From Paramarasmius palmivorus (taxonomy: Eukaryota; Basidiomycota; Agaricomycetes; Agaricales; Marasmiaceae), in the NCBI GenBank assembly GCA_037176845.1, contig JAYKXP010000074.1, positions 216,736 through 280,735 on the forward strand: a stretch of DNA of 64,000 nt, given 5' to 3'. Of the stretch, positions 1 to 11,701 are shown one piece after another. Each line of letters opens with the position of its first letter. The stretch's first letter is position 1. The notes under the pieces were generated by a model. That model did not search any database, had not been told where the DNA came from, and saw only the letters and a program-made list of their open reading frames with translations. Position numbers and translations under genes: made by a program.

Positions 1-277
1 TTTCGACGACGAACACCGGAATAAAGAAACTGAGGAGCTAGGTAAGGGCTGTTTCCCCGTCATTCTCGTCGTTGACAACAATGAATGGTTCGTCTAGGAG
101 TAACCTTCTGCCTTGTCCGGAATGGTATGGACAACCAAACGTTTGAGAAAGGCCTAGCCGAATGGAGGAAGAGGCACCCGGAGGAGGTAAACGAAGATGC
201 ATAGACCGCATTAACTGAATAGAGCAAGGCAAACCATAACATATGTACATAGATATAGATTGTACCGTAAAGTCCAA

Positions 278-2664
278 TCATGACGGAGAGTACCAAAAGT
301 CTGGTGGGTATAGAAAACTAAACGGTGTCCTGATATCTGAAAACCAGTGATCGCTGGTTTGATGTACTTCCTCGATGTCGTGACTATTCTTGCAGGTCAG
401 ATTGGAAGGGAAATAATGATGGTATGAGACTCACATCCACTTCAAATGCAGTCTGATATCTTGGTGTATGGTTCGGAGGCCTGGAGAGGTGCACATTTTG
501 CATCTGAGCGTGCGCTGGTACGGATGGACTCGAGGGTGCGGCCCCTGCTCTCTCAAAACTCTGCGTTTGATGTGCTCATCGTAAGAAGTGACCGAAAAAC
601 GGTGATTCTCGGACCCATGGGCAATCTACAGTAACGGATCAGCGAAAGCCCCAAACGAATCAAGTCCACGAACTCACCGCATTCGTCCATCTCATAAAAA
701 GTCTTCGTTCTCCATGTGCACAGTCCAAGCACTCTATCAAGGGATCAAGCCTGTCCAGGTCTTCAGGCTTGTCTAAACCCGTAATCTCTCTTATGCTTTC
801 AGCGTACTTGGAACCCGTTTCACAAAAGGAAATGTGTTGGACCGACCAAGGACGCCAACCCAGCATCTTGAACGGATTGAAGTCGAGAGTGTCCCAATTC
901 TCCTCATAGCGGAACGGAGGTTGAGGAAGAGGATAAAGGTAGTCGGCTTCGGTTAGGCAGCGGTGAGCATATACTCGGGGGACCCAAAGGGGCTCGCTGC
1001 AGGCTCTACACTTGAAAATCGTGGTGATTGAACGTAGCTGGGCAATCGTTGACCCGAGAGGCATCAGCGCTAGCAGGGCCCTCTCCTTCTCTTGAAGCCA
1101 GGAAGATGCTATTTGTGGCAGGACGGCACCCAAGACCTCCGAGCCCTCAGTTTCAGTCAGCTCCTTGTCCCATCGAGCGTCCCATAATAGCCTGTGAATC
1201 GGTTCCGACTTGAAGTGAAGCATCACATCTCCGATAGGAGGAAGCACCTCCGCTGATTTCAAGCAAAACGAATGGTAGACTCTTCCTAACAGTCGAAGAC
1301 GCTCGGCAAGTGCCAGCTTCTTTTCGTGTTCCAGGTTCGCAGTCTTCTTCTTTTCTAGAAATTGCACGAGACTTGGCATGATGTTTGTCCATACTGTATG
1401 ATCCATCAGTGGCATGAACAGATGCATAGCATAAAAACGTACTGCGGTCTGTGAGTACCTTGGGCTGCCGCACTAACGGAAGTCGGAGGAATTCAGCATC
1501 AAAGTACCGATCATCCCAGCCAAGCACTTTCAGTCTCTTGACTATCCTACTCGAAGATCAGCGATACATACTTCTTCCGGTATCATAAAAGTACTTACTC
1601 TTGTTTCCTTTCTTCTCGGGTGCCTTGTAATTCTTGTCCACGGTTCGCAAGAGTTTGGGTGTACCATCTTCTACATAGATCCTCGTGCTGAAGGCAATGT
1701 AAGCGACCGTCGGGCAAAAATGTTGGAGCTGTACCATGTAGCTTGCAGTCGTTTCCTTACGCTTGTTCGTCTGCCACTTCGGACATTCCTCGGGGTCATC
1801 TTTGACTTGGAGATACTCCTGAAAATAGCGTTGAATCATTGCCGGACTGTAGCCAATGCCGTATTTGCCTAGATGGAAAAACATTGAACTAGACGAAAGC
1901 GAGAAGGGACGGGAAGGTCCGTACGATTGCGGTAGGATGGTATCCCACTGTGCCGACACATCTCCATCATATTCTTCAGACCCTTTGACCACTCTTCGAG
2001 CTGCTGCACCCGATTCGACAAACAAAAACTGGTTTTGGATGAGAGTATGTGCAGTAAACCAGTCGTAGACACACATACGCGGTAGGTACGCACTTGTGGC
2101 AACACCGTATCCTGGAGCTCCATGCCACGTTGTAACAGGGAGCATGCATGCAAACCTATTCATGTTAGCTAGTAAGCAACAGTACCCAATACCCCCAAGG
2201 AGATGTTACATACGTGACAAAATATGTCAAATAAAAGACTTGCGTACTGCGGTTCGTTCAAATCTGGAGGAATCGGTGGTAGATCAGGAACGTTTTCTCT
2301 CGCGCTACGCCATATTAGCTTTGACGACTTGGACATGAGAATGCTACGGAGGATTTTGCTCGTTCGAGCCAAGCTGAGCAGGTCTCGAGGATGAAGACAC
2401 TTGAAGACCTGCCTTTCAATTCATTAGTAGTGACCCCAACTAATAACATGTGAGACGCACCTCCAAGCAAACGTCCAGCGGAACTTCTTTCGTGAACTTT
2501 TCCAACAGACCGGCTTTCCGACGACGAGGCGCTGGGACAGGCTCCGGGGTTGGTGTTATTCTTGCTCTTTTCAGAGGCCTCGGAGACCTTTCAGCCAACG
2601 TAAGCTCAACGGTAAGTTCGACCGCTGCGTGGCTATTCTGCAGCCTAGACGACCTTCGGAGCAT
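278..2664 (-). CDS. F-box protein with Cys-rich zinc-cluster, paralog A
   Basis: Multi-exon member of an expanded agaric F-box family, presumably a substrate adaptor of an SCF ubiquitin ligase; substrate unknown. Exon 1 (2664..2461) encodes a basic N-terminus starting MLRRSSRLQ and ends in VPLDVCLE. Exon 2 (2408..2214) carries the F-box core (LHPRDLLSLARTSKILRSIL) and the family block PDLNEPQYASLLFD. Exon 3 starts at 2155 with the Cys cluster VCMHAPC...RIRCCHKC. Later exons read GIGYSPAMIQ, VKDDPEECPKW, LLGWDDRYFD and the CRACSEPLW / HRC / CLDC Cys motifs, and the last two exons end in DEHIKRRVL, LRCKMC and SDHWFSD. The whole order matches the paralog at 12938-15358, and exon 2 is exactly the same length (195 nt) in both, which fixes frame and splice sites. 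Some middle exon edges between 1430 and 2090 are uncertain. The gene looks intact. Confidence 0.8.
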
Positions 2665-2919
2665 TGTAAGTGGTGGTTCAGAAAGAAAGATTTTGTTGTG
2701 CCTCACCTTAGTGTTTGTATGGTGGATGCCATGTGTGCAGATCGGAAGCAGCCGTTCCTCAGCAGGGCTTGAGGTATATCCTTCATCCCGCCTCCCTGGC
2801 CTTTTGACAACGGCGTCGGCAGTCAATCGTGGGTCACTCATATCGGAATTTCCAATTGTCCATACAGACGATGTCCGCTATGTTCGCATTATTAGAGGTT
2901 TGATGCAAATGATCAATCT

Positions 2920-3580
2920 TCATTGCTGCAACTGGATATCCTCGGATGCGCACCAATGGATAAAAGAGAACGCCGTGACCGTGGGATAAACGTAAAGCGC
3001 CTGCAAGACAGCCCTTTCATTGTCGAGTTGAGCTTGGGTACCAACGTTCCGGATCTGTCGAGTACGGAAAAGCACATGAACGAACCAGGTCAATCAAACC
3101 TATACATTATGTATAGTGATACTCACAACACTGAGGAGCGAAAGTTCGATGAACGCTCATTTCCCTAAGCGCTGGAATGGTCCCGCCAAGAATTCCACTC
3201 AACGATAACCGGAGGCCACATCCATATAACATGTTTCCGATTTCGCGAGCGAGAACGACCAGCTTCAACAGATATACACAGAGGGCATCTCGGTCACAAT
3301 ATAAAGCGTGAAGAGTGGCAAGACCTTCCACTGCGTGTAATTTAGTTGTCACATATGCATCAGAGGTGATAGCGGACCTACAGGTAGGGGTGGCTATCTT
3401 GGGACAGGAGCTGCAATTGAGTGAACAACGTACTAGAGGAAGGCCGGTTAGTTCGCGTGTTTGGTCAGAAATGAAAAGATTGACCTCGAGCTTCCAGTTA
3501 TATTGATCGAGGTGGAGAACGAGCTCCTCTACCTGCCGCCTGGTGCCACGGGCACGGGCACGGGCACGGAACTTGATTTC
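2920..3580 (-). CDS. Unrecognised coding-like exons, gene incomplete
   Basis: A continuous minus-strand frame without a good ATG covers about 3107-3575 and reads protein-like (VEELVLHLDQYNWKLEV, later LHAVEGLATLHALYCD, KLVVLAREIGNMLYGCGL). It could be entered through an acceptor ending GGCAG near 3545. After a possible intron with acceptor CTCGACAG, a second open stretch (IRNVGTQAQLDNERAVLQ) runs to a TGA at 2920. I do not recognise the family, and the splice phase between the two pieces does not close with a standard donor. The plus strand over 3480-3600 is also open and protein-like, so strand is not certain. It may be a decayed gene. Confidence 0.3.
3546..3569. repeat. Short hexanucleotide repeat (GGGCAC)
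   Basis: About four tandem copies of a CACGGG/GGGCAC hexamer lie inside the region that is open on both strands. The length is a multiple of six, so copy-number change would not shift a reading frame. Confidence 0.7.
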
Positions 3581-5372
3581 TCATTCTTTTTCGTCAACGT
3601 TCCCTGAGCACGCATGAAGACATTATGAATAGGTCATGAATGAGTTGAAGTAGACGGCATACACGATTTTGTACACAAATACTTGCTCTATCGGTGTGGA
3701 ACCTGAGGTAGCCTGCTTTGGGACTCCGGCCTCTGGCCTTAAGATACCCTTTGAGTGGCTGCGGCTCTGTCAAGGCTTATGTGCCTGGGCTCCCTCGAGG
3801 TCCTGCTGAACTAGCGTCGGAGATGGGACTAAGACGGTGCATGGGCTTACCTTAGCATCTGTCTTCGGTATAGAAGCCCTACACACTCTTTGAGTTGTTA
3901 CAGTGTTCTTCGCCGCTTCCTTCTCGTTATTTTCGATTCCTGATTCTGCTTCGTTGTTCGACCCATTTCCCCAGGCATTTTGAGTATGGAGTCAGCGATG
4001 AACCTCCGACTGACGCTTCCTGCCTCCTGTTTCCTCTGTTTCTCGCTTTTGTACCTATCTCGAACAATATCGGAGTCAAGCCTGGTCTTCCGCCCCATTC
4101 TCGAATAAGTAAGCCCAATTCAGTTCTTCAGTAGTTATCAGGGACTCAGATTCGCATCCTCGACATCTTCCACGATGCTAAAAATGATAGACCAATTAGA
4201 AAACGTCAAATGTCGACAGTCAATGCGCCGTGCTCACCACACTTCCTGAATTATGGTTTAGCTTCATTTAGCCTCCTGGTATAACCAAAGAAAATTCTTC
4301 TGAAAACTATGAATTGCGTGATGCTATGGGATGTTTAGTGTTGTGAAGCTGACACGCGGATCTTCACGCACCATTAACTTTGCAACTTCTCTATGTTGCG
4401 GCAGAAAAGACAGTTCGAAAGGCTAGGAGTGCTCAAGATAGAGTTATGTTCGCGTCAGTTGCTTTGCTCTCCGCACGCGCGCAAGTTTCTCAATTTTCAA
4501 CAATCGAGACAGCTTGAATTACTCCCGAGTTCGCCCAGACGGTGCGTCCACACGAAATTCTCGCCTAACTTGAAGAAGAATAGATAGGCATGCTTTCAGA
4601 TTGAATCCTGTCTTTTCGAGGTCACCGGGATAGCGCGGATGATGGTTGTCGAAGAGTCTGATTGGAATTGCCGCCCAGGACCCAAAAAATCTCTTTTCTC
4701 TCCTCCACCATGATAGCCCAAGCTGAGGCTCTGATGCTACATCTTCAAGAACAAAATCACGGAGAATAATGCTCAATAATACTCCATACAACCCTCCTGG
4801 ACTCTGAAGAGCTCAGAACTTCGGACAAAGTAAATGGAACATCTGGCGCTATGTCGATTCTGACCTATCATCCACGACCGCGGTATTCTGGAGCAATTAC
4901 TGCGCTACTCGACGTTTGCGGTATCATAGGTGCGTAAATATTTGACTATTGTATAGATGGCTCTCCTCAATCCCGTTCTACCTAGGCTGTATCTCGTCAC
5001 CCCTTGATGGTACCGATATTCATTATTCAGGGTCCCCGTTCATACATCGCCAACCCGAACAATCTATTGTTTCGACATGTAGTCATCCTGAATCATCACT
5101 GGCATGTAACAGGATTGAAAGGCTGGATTAAGTAGGCTCCCGCTTCTGATGAAGTTGGGGGTACGTAGACACTTGGGAAAGGGGGTATGGCAGGTATGGC
5201 AACCATATCTTCAGTGATATCGCGACTAGTACTCATCTGTCGACAGTTAATAGAACCACGGAACAAGGATACGTCAATTACAATGTACAACGGAGCGTGA
5301 TAATACACATAGAACAGTGACAATCTTACAGTGACAATCACAATGAAAGCATTTCAAATCTCCCAGAGTCCT
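3581..5372. other. Stretch without a recognisable gene
   Basis: Only short ORFs with no family features are present. No tRNA, repeat or transposon end was recognised. A minus-strand peptide of about 46 residues beginning MSTSRDITED (near 5238) is possible but unsupported. Confidence 0.5.
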
Positions 5373-6842
5373 TCACATAACCTCCATGCCACCCCATTCC
5401 AAAACACGGAACAAATCCTTCGACAAGGCCTTGTCGATGTCAACGCCGACAATACGACGCCACATCTCGACATCGAGATTAGCCTTCCTCGCCGCCTCAC
5501 CCCATTCCGCCGTGTTCTTCGCCGAAATGCCCTTGAAAAGCATGAAGATCCTGGTCGTCACGTCGGGAGCGGGTGTAATACCGAGCGGAGCGGCACGTTC
5601 GTAAGCAGCTTGGGGAAGGAACCGAAGTGCCACATGGGTGTGCTTCATCAGTGAAGGGAGCCAGTATCTGTTGTAAAGGAGTGTGAGGAGCGTATCATCA
5701 GAGGAGAAAGGAGACATACGTGATGAACGAAGTGCGCGCCTCGGTGTGGAGCCCCAAAGCAAGGAGCGCCTTGTCGAGATACTGGGGGATCGACACCATG
5801 GGTAGCAAGACTGAGTTCATTTCGTTGATGATGGGTTGGTTGGGAATAAAGTACTCGATTTGCTGATCCATTCGTGGTGAAGGAGGCGGAGACTCGGATC
5901 CGGGGAGAGTGCTGTATCTGGATTAGCGCTGTTGCAAAGTTATCAGAAACATACTCACTGAGCCTCCCAGAATAGGTACGAGACCTCCAAGCCCGTGGAG
6001 AGTTCTGTCATACTTCCGTCCTTGTGAGTCTTTACATGCCATGTAATGTTATGACCTTTCCCATCTGACGCTTGCTTGACAGGCACGACAGGATAAATAG
6101 CTGAAAACTCCCATTGAGGGACAAGGTTCAGTTTGACCCTTGCGTCTTGCTCGTGAGGAGAGAAGAGATAGATGACTGGTTTGTCACCCTTCAATCTCAG
6201 AACTAGGTGGATGGTACAACCACCTTGGATACCATAATCTCCCATATCCATGTCGTCTTCTAGCTGTTTACCAGCAAAGATGAGTCTTTGTTGGTCAGGT
6301 GGAATGCCTTCCTTATCCTGCAACTTGTGTTTGACAAGCTGAACCGTGTCGGAACTATTGACCTGCAAAGTTACAGTTTTCCCGGTGAGCGTCTTGACAT
6401 AAATATACATGGCTGATAGGTCTAAGTCATCTTAGGTTCTATGAAAATTACGAATCGATGCTCACATGACTGGCAGACGTGTCTACCTGTCTCGGTTAGG
6501 AGACCAGTAACATCAATTGTCATCAGTTTGTCTGAAATGATATCCCATACTTCTGGGGTGATTTCGACAGCAACCCCACCCCAATCTTCAAGTTCTTTGG
6601 TTTGCAAAACAATCGAAGTTGGGACAAGCTGCGGGAAATGTTTCTGTGCTGAACGGATAGCTTCCTGTACATTATTGAGTCAGAGAAGTGTGATGCTGAT
6701 GTATTGAGTCGAAGCTCGCATCAAACGTGTATGGCCTACGGACTGCTACACTTCGGTCCCAGTATCTCAGCACGATTATCCTAGATGTTGTGCTGGTCTT
6801 TCCGGGGGTTCTCCAAGCCATAGTTTGGATCCACGTTGCCAT
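5373..6842 (-). CDS. Ubiquitin-like domain protein
   Basis: Exons run from ATG at 6842. Exon 1 ends VRRPYTFD. Exon 2 starts [14 protein letters not shown], continues [13 protein letters not shown], and ends at a GT donor near 6493. Exon 3, from 6412, contains a full ubiquitin fold ([15 protein letters not shown] ... [15 protein letters not shown] ... IHLVLRLKG). Ubiquitin is unlikely to be released because the usual LRLRGG end is replaced by LRLKGD and the chain continues with [41 protein letters not shown] and a C-terminal [16 protein letters not shown] block to the stop at 5373. The first intron appears to use a GC donor (GCGAGC...GTACAG), which alone keeps the frame and joins RPYTFD to EAIRSAQ. 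The substrate and cellular role are unknown; it is likely a cytoplasmic or nuclear adaptor. A broken copy lies directly upstream. Confidence 0.8.
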
Positions 6843-7179
6843 GCTTAAATCGAACTGGATGGCTCGAAGTCTGAAAAACGATCGTCCAAGTGCCTATCGA
6901 ATCTGATATAAGTGATAGTTCTACACGAGCTTGGAACTATACCAACAGTCTCAAAAAAATAAGTAAATGCAGTTGGGTGTGGGGTGGAAGTTGTGAGTCA
7001 AGGACAAGCCTTGGGCGTTGCTTGAGCGGGCCCGAAAGCTTATAAGTAGACAGATGAGAGCGCTTGAGCTGTCAAACTGTAGTTGCACGTGGTGGGCCGC
7101 GCAACGACGTGCATCCAATGGCAATAACGGGTGCTACGCTTTAACGCTGGTGCTGGTCTCTCGTGAGAGTTGGAACGAG

Positions 7180-7725
7180 AAGATGAAAATCTTCGTGAAA
7201 ACATCGGGTGTGGGCATAATACTGAGTCATGGTGGCGCGGCGCGTTCATACACAACCTGAGGAAGGAGACAGAGTGCAATATGGGAGTGTTTTACGAACA
7301 TGGGGACTAATTTCTACGGCACAGGGATTAACAGCGTGTCCTCCACGGATAGAACGGCATACATACGCGTTAAAAGATGTACGTGCTTCAGTGTGAAGTC
7401 CCCGGCGGGTCAAAAGTGCTTTATCGAGTTACTTGGGCATTCAGTCGATTGACAGCTCAACCGGATTTCCTCTCTTGATAATGGGCTGGTTGGGTATAGA
7501 GCGCTTCTTTCACTGATCCGCTTGTGCGGAGAGTGGTGCTGAAGAGATTTTGTAACTTGTTAGTGTAAGATATAGTTGATAACTACCATTCCACATGTCA
7601 AGGACATTGGTCTGCAAGATAACCTGAGACCGAGTGAGTTGAGGAAAGTGCTGTAGAGTAAAAGGCACAGAAGAGCTTCCTGGTTCGGAAAGGTGAAGTT
7701 CGAATATACCTCTTTCGGTTTTCAT
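7180..7725 (-). pseudogene. Decayed copy of the ubiquitin-domain gene, lacking the ubiquitin domain
   Basis: Minus-strand pieces match the neighbour at 5373-6842 in the same order: HFPQLTRSQVILQTNVL (about 7600-7660) corresponds to [17 protein letters not shown], then IPNQPIIKRG, then MPK-stop-LDKALLT and LHTEARTSF (7370-7500), then LLPQVVYERAAPP-stop-LSIMPTPDV (7190-7290). At least three in-frame stops are visible. The segment that would encode the ubiquitin fold is absent, so HFPQL and NQPII regions lie about 130 nt apart. This is a tandem duplication that has been deleted and mutated. Confidence 0.75.
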
Positions 7726-8136
7726 TGGTGCTTGTTACATCCGTGGTCTTTTCAGGGGTTTTATGAGCGACTCCAGAGACAGCTAGACCTGGAGTTTGGA
7801 CATGAGACTGTACCGGCGATATCAGAAAACGATGTGAAAGTTTAGACCTGCAAACTTCCCACGACGCACGGACCTCCTGTGATACTCATGCTGACTCTTT
7901 TGGACGCCGAGCCGGATTAAAGACGATATGTACGATACATAGCAGTAAGTATCATACAGTTTAAGGCAAAGCTTCAATAATCTAGAATTAGAGTCATTCT
8001 TGAGCGATAAACTTGACTTGCTATTAGTATATAGCCGTGTGAACTTCGTCTTAGGGGCGAAAGACAGGATGACGCGGAGTCGAATTTTTTTGGGTCTACG
8101 GCCATATCGACTCGAGACCTCGAGCGCTGCTGCGCA

Positions 8137-10506
8137 ATGCATAGCAATGGTCCCAATACACCTACGCTATTCATCCCAATCGAGTCACCGCCGACACCTG
8201 CTCCTTCACCTTCCCCATCGTTATCACTAGTTGCATCCAAATCTCTCGCCAACACGACCAATGCAAAGGCTCGTTTATCCATCATCGACACCTTTCTTTC
8301 TCTATGTACACCTTCAGAATTGCATTACATCAACGATTCCATCGACGCGTTACTCAAACGAGACTTTTTACGCGATTTGCCGGTGGAATTAAGCTTGCGA
8401 ATTTTGGAATTCGTAGCGCACGATAAGCCCCAGGATCTATGTCAGGTTGCGGCCGTTTCGAGATGGTGGAATGGGTTAGTTATGGGTGACCTTGGGGAAT
8501 CGCTTTGGAGGGGTATGTGCATTGAATGGGGTTGGGGAATTGATGCGTTTGGGTATGAAGCATCGTATTCGAGGAAGGGTAAAGGGAAGGAACCGCTGCA
8601 GGAGATGGAGCGATATGCCAATTTACCTATGGACCCAGCGTTGGAATGGCTGGCAGATCGAAAACGGAAAGGACGGACAGAGTCGATGTCAGAACAGGAT
8701 TCTGATGAGAGAAGGCCTTCTTGGAGAGAACGATTCAGATATTTCTATAGCATCCGTGCGTTCATCTTTATTCTTCTTCTACGAAGCCGTATTCATTAAT
8801 TTTTCCATTCAGGGAATAACTACCTTTCACACAACGGCGGAAATCTTTTACGGACTCATCGCATATCGTTAAGTAGCTCATCATCAGCAGCCGATTCAGT
8901 CGTCACATCTCTTGCTCTTAATAATGATTGGGTCGTAGTGGGGCTCGCGAACAACCGGATACACGTATTCAGCGCAAAGACCGGAGTCTTATCAAGGACA
9001 TTAGTCGGACACCAAGGTGGCGTTTGGGGTATAGGGCTAGTCTCTGCATCCGAGCAAAAGAAACCTTCAAAAGAATCTACACCGCCAGGATCTTCATCTT
9101 CATCCAGACCTTCACCGAAGTCCAGACACAGCGAATACACGCGCAAAGGAAACCAACAACGAGAGTTCATTGATCCTCTTGACTCGGCCGAGTCGCATCC
9201 TACATCTTCACATTCGCCGTACGTGCCTCCATCAATAAAGGTAGCACTCGGTCTCAGCGATGAAGAGGAAGACCCCGAGGCCGACACAGACATCGAACCC
9301 GGTCCATGGATACCAAGCGAACCATCAAACACCTCTAGAGGATTCGGCCAACCAAACGCTCTCGTCGTCAGTGGAGCATGCGATCGTTGCGTGAAAGTAT
9401 GGGATGTGGCCTCTGGTTTCTGTATATACACTCTCTACGGACACACATCCACAGTGCGCTGTCTCCGCGTACTTCACGAAGCCCCCATCGCTGTGACAGG
9501 CTCGCGAGATACAATGCTAAAGGTTTGGGATATAAAACATGGGAGGCTGTTACACACGCTAGCGGGACATGCAGATTCGATTAGATCTTTGGATGTCGTT
9601 TCTCGATGCAAAGGAAAGCAATGGGAAGCGGTTGCTGCTAGCGGAAGCTATGACCGTACCGTTCGTATATGGTCTCTTTCTCCTGCGGGCGCGACGTGTA
9701 AAAAGGTGTTGACGGGACATTTTTCGCAAGTGTATTCTGTGGTGATTTCGGTTGAGAAGGATGGGAAGATGAAGGTGATCTCGGGGGCGCTGGATACTTC
9801 CGTCAGGGTGTGGGATGTAAATGGGTGAGTGAGGTTCCCTACGTCCGTGCAAAGAGTGGAGACCGATAAGCGTTTGCTAGAGACTGTTTGGCTCTGCTTC
9901 AAGGACATTCCGCGCTGGTGTGCCATTTACAGGTTATATCACCACTTCCGGGGCATGAAGATGAAGAGACCATTGTTGCTTCGGTGGGTGTTTCTGTTCG
10001 ATAGGCGCTCGGCTTTGCTAATGTATCATACAGGCATCTTCAACGGGGACCGTTATTCTCTATTCTCTCTTGACGTACCTTCCTTTACCCAACATGAAGC
10101 TCGTGGCTCACGAAGGCAGCGTTACAAGTATCCAGGTGGATCGGTGGAGAAGGTAGATTAACACCGTCTCGCTGAAAGAACAAGTACTAACACTGGTATT
10201 AGGTGGATGATCACAGCAGGCAATGACGGCCACGTTCTTGTCTGGGACCTCAAAGACGGATCTTCCAGGGAATTCGGTGGCGCCGGCAGCAGCGGGCGAG
10301 ACGCGTATGATACTGAGACTGCCCAGCCCACTTCTACGTCGACGGGTAGAACAGGAGGTTCAAGACGCTCTCGCCGCAATAGCAAGAACGTTGGTGCGGA
10401 GTGTATTTGGAAAGTGGGATTTTCTGAGGGCGGTGAAGTATGTGCTTTGATGATGAAGAAGGATGGGAAGACTGTTATGGAGTTCTGGGACATGAGAGGA
10501 AGATAA
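8137..10506 (+). CDS. F-box / WD40-repeat protein
   Basis: Probable SCF ubiquitin-ligase substrate receptor of the Cdc4/Met30 architecture. Exons that join in frame are 8137..8755, 8813..9824, 9881..9983, 10034..10152 and 10203..10506, giving about 718 residues. The F-box lies at about residues 85-140 (LPVELSLRILEFVAHDKPQD ... VSRWWNGL). The C-terminal half holds WD40 blades, with typical endings ACDRCVKVWDV, RDTMLKVWDI, YDRTVRIWSL, LDTSVRVWDV and NDGHVLVWDL. A Ser/Pro-rich, acidic insert separates the first blade (NRIHVFSAKTG) from the rest. Splicing restores blade text across the fourth intron (QVDRWRRWMITAG). The precise ortholog (Cdc4, Pop1, Met30) cannot be decided by eye. The gene looks intact. 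Confidence 0.88.
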
Positions 10507-10730
10507 AGGTCACAATGTGGTACAGTGATTTAGTGTATTTGATTGATCATAATGTAGCGCTCACAATCTTGTATTTCTGCAAATCAAGACATTGAATGCA
10601 GGCCCCCTGATGTACCTGGCGTGTTCATTGCGATCAAGACCAGTGCTATAGAATGTCCGCAGAAGATTTGCACGCTCTCTCGGCTGTGGTTATGAGACAC
10701 GCCTGCACTGGCACTAGGGATACCTAATTG

Positions 10731-10737
10731 TATAAAA
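10731..10737 (+). promoter_or_regulatory. TATA box of the secreted-protein gene
   Basis: A clean TATAAAA sits about 100 nt before the ATG at 10832, with a pyrimidine-rich stretch (cttcttcacttctgc) between them. This is a strong-promoter layout typical of fungal secreted-protein genes. Confidence 0.6.
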
Positions 10738-10831
10738 GAGACTATACGATGCTTTCAGTTTCCAGATCTCAGCACCTACCGCTACAGCTTCTTCACTTCT
10801 GCAATCTTCTGTACTCCATCCATCTATCACA

Positions 10832-11457
10832 ATGCCTTCCATTGCCTCCGTCGCTGCTTTCGTTCTTCTCGCCATCTCTGCTAGCGTCTCTGCTACTCCC
10901 GTGATCAGAGCAGCCTGCCCTAACAATGGCACTCCCAACTTCTCTGGACAAAATGTGCAGATGACGGACTTGAACGGAAAGACTTTTCTCGCTTCCGATG
11001 GGAAGACCGCCCAATTCTTCCTCATCCAGAACGACGGGAAGTTCCCCGGTGCTTTCATCATCAAGTAAGCGTGTGTCTTTCCCCCAGATAATCATGGTGC
11101 TCATCGGTTATTGCTTATAGGAACGCAGGTGCGACTGCCAATGGCCTCACAGTCGACAGCGCTGGAGCTACTAGCTTCACAACCCTTGTCAACGGCAACT
11201 CTGGAGTGTAAGTTGACTAGACTGATTTATCGCTATACGGCAAAACTAAATCTCTCTTTTCCAGCGGACAATCGTGGAAGATCGTTTGCGAAGAGTGTAC
11301 GGTCGATTCCAAGACGCCTGCTTCAAAGTGCACTGTCAAGCCCAACGGAAAAGACACTTGCTTGACGACAGGCGCGAACAACAAGCTAGTCGTCGAGACC
11401 TGCAGTGCCGACGCCACTGCGAAGAAGGGCCAGACCTTCAACTTTGCTACCAAATAG
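10832..11457 (+). CDS. Small secreted protein
   Basis: Exons 10832..11064, 11121..11207 and 11265..11457 join to about 170 residues. The N-terminus (MPSIASVAAFVLLAISASVSA) is a clear signal peptide. The mature part has Cys residues in ACPNNG, IVCEEC, SKCTV, DTCLTTG and VETCSAD. The spacing, with WKIVC and NNKLVVETC, resembles one or two ricin-B-like (beta-trefoil) repeats, so a carbohydrate-binding role is possible but not shown. It probably acts in the cell wall or outside the cell. Confidence 0.8.
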
Positions 11458-11701
11458 ATGGACTTTATGTTTTGTACAACTAGTACTGCCCATGGACAAT
11501 TGTTTCATAGTCTGAGTTTTGGGTTCTTGTGTTTTGTAGCATCCATTCTTCAATACATCTCATTTCGTGACTCGGAATCCACCGATAAAATTACAGCACA
11601 GTACAGGCAACGCAGCCGAACAAGTTATCCAGTAAGACGAACAGGAAAGTGAGCCAATTCCAAGAAATTGAAAGCAGAAGAAGCAAGCGGCGGTCTGATA
11701 T

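Noticed and set aside
2450..2989. Plus-strand ORF of 179 codons
   Set aside because: Antisense to the first exon of the F-box gene, whose frame and splice sites are confirmed by its paralog.
5096..5238. Short peptide MSTSRDITED... considered as a mating-pheromone precursor
   Set aside because: Length and Pro-rich text are suggestive, but it ends in ...CQ and has no CaaX box, and no pheromone-receptor gene is near.
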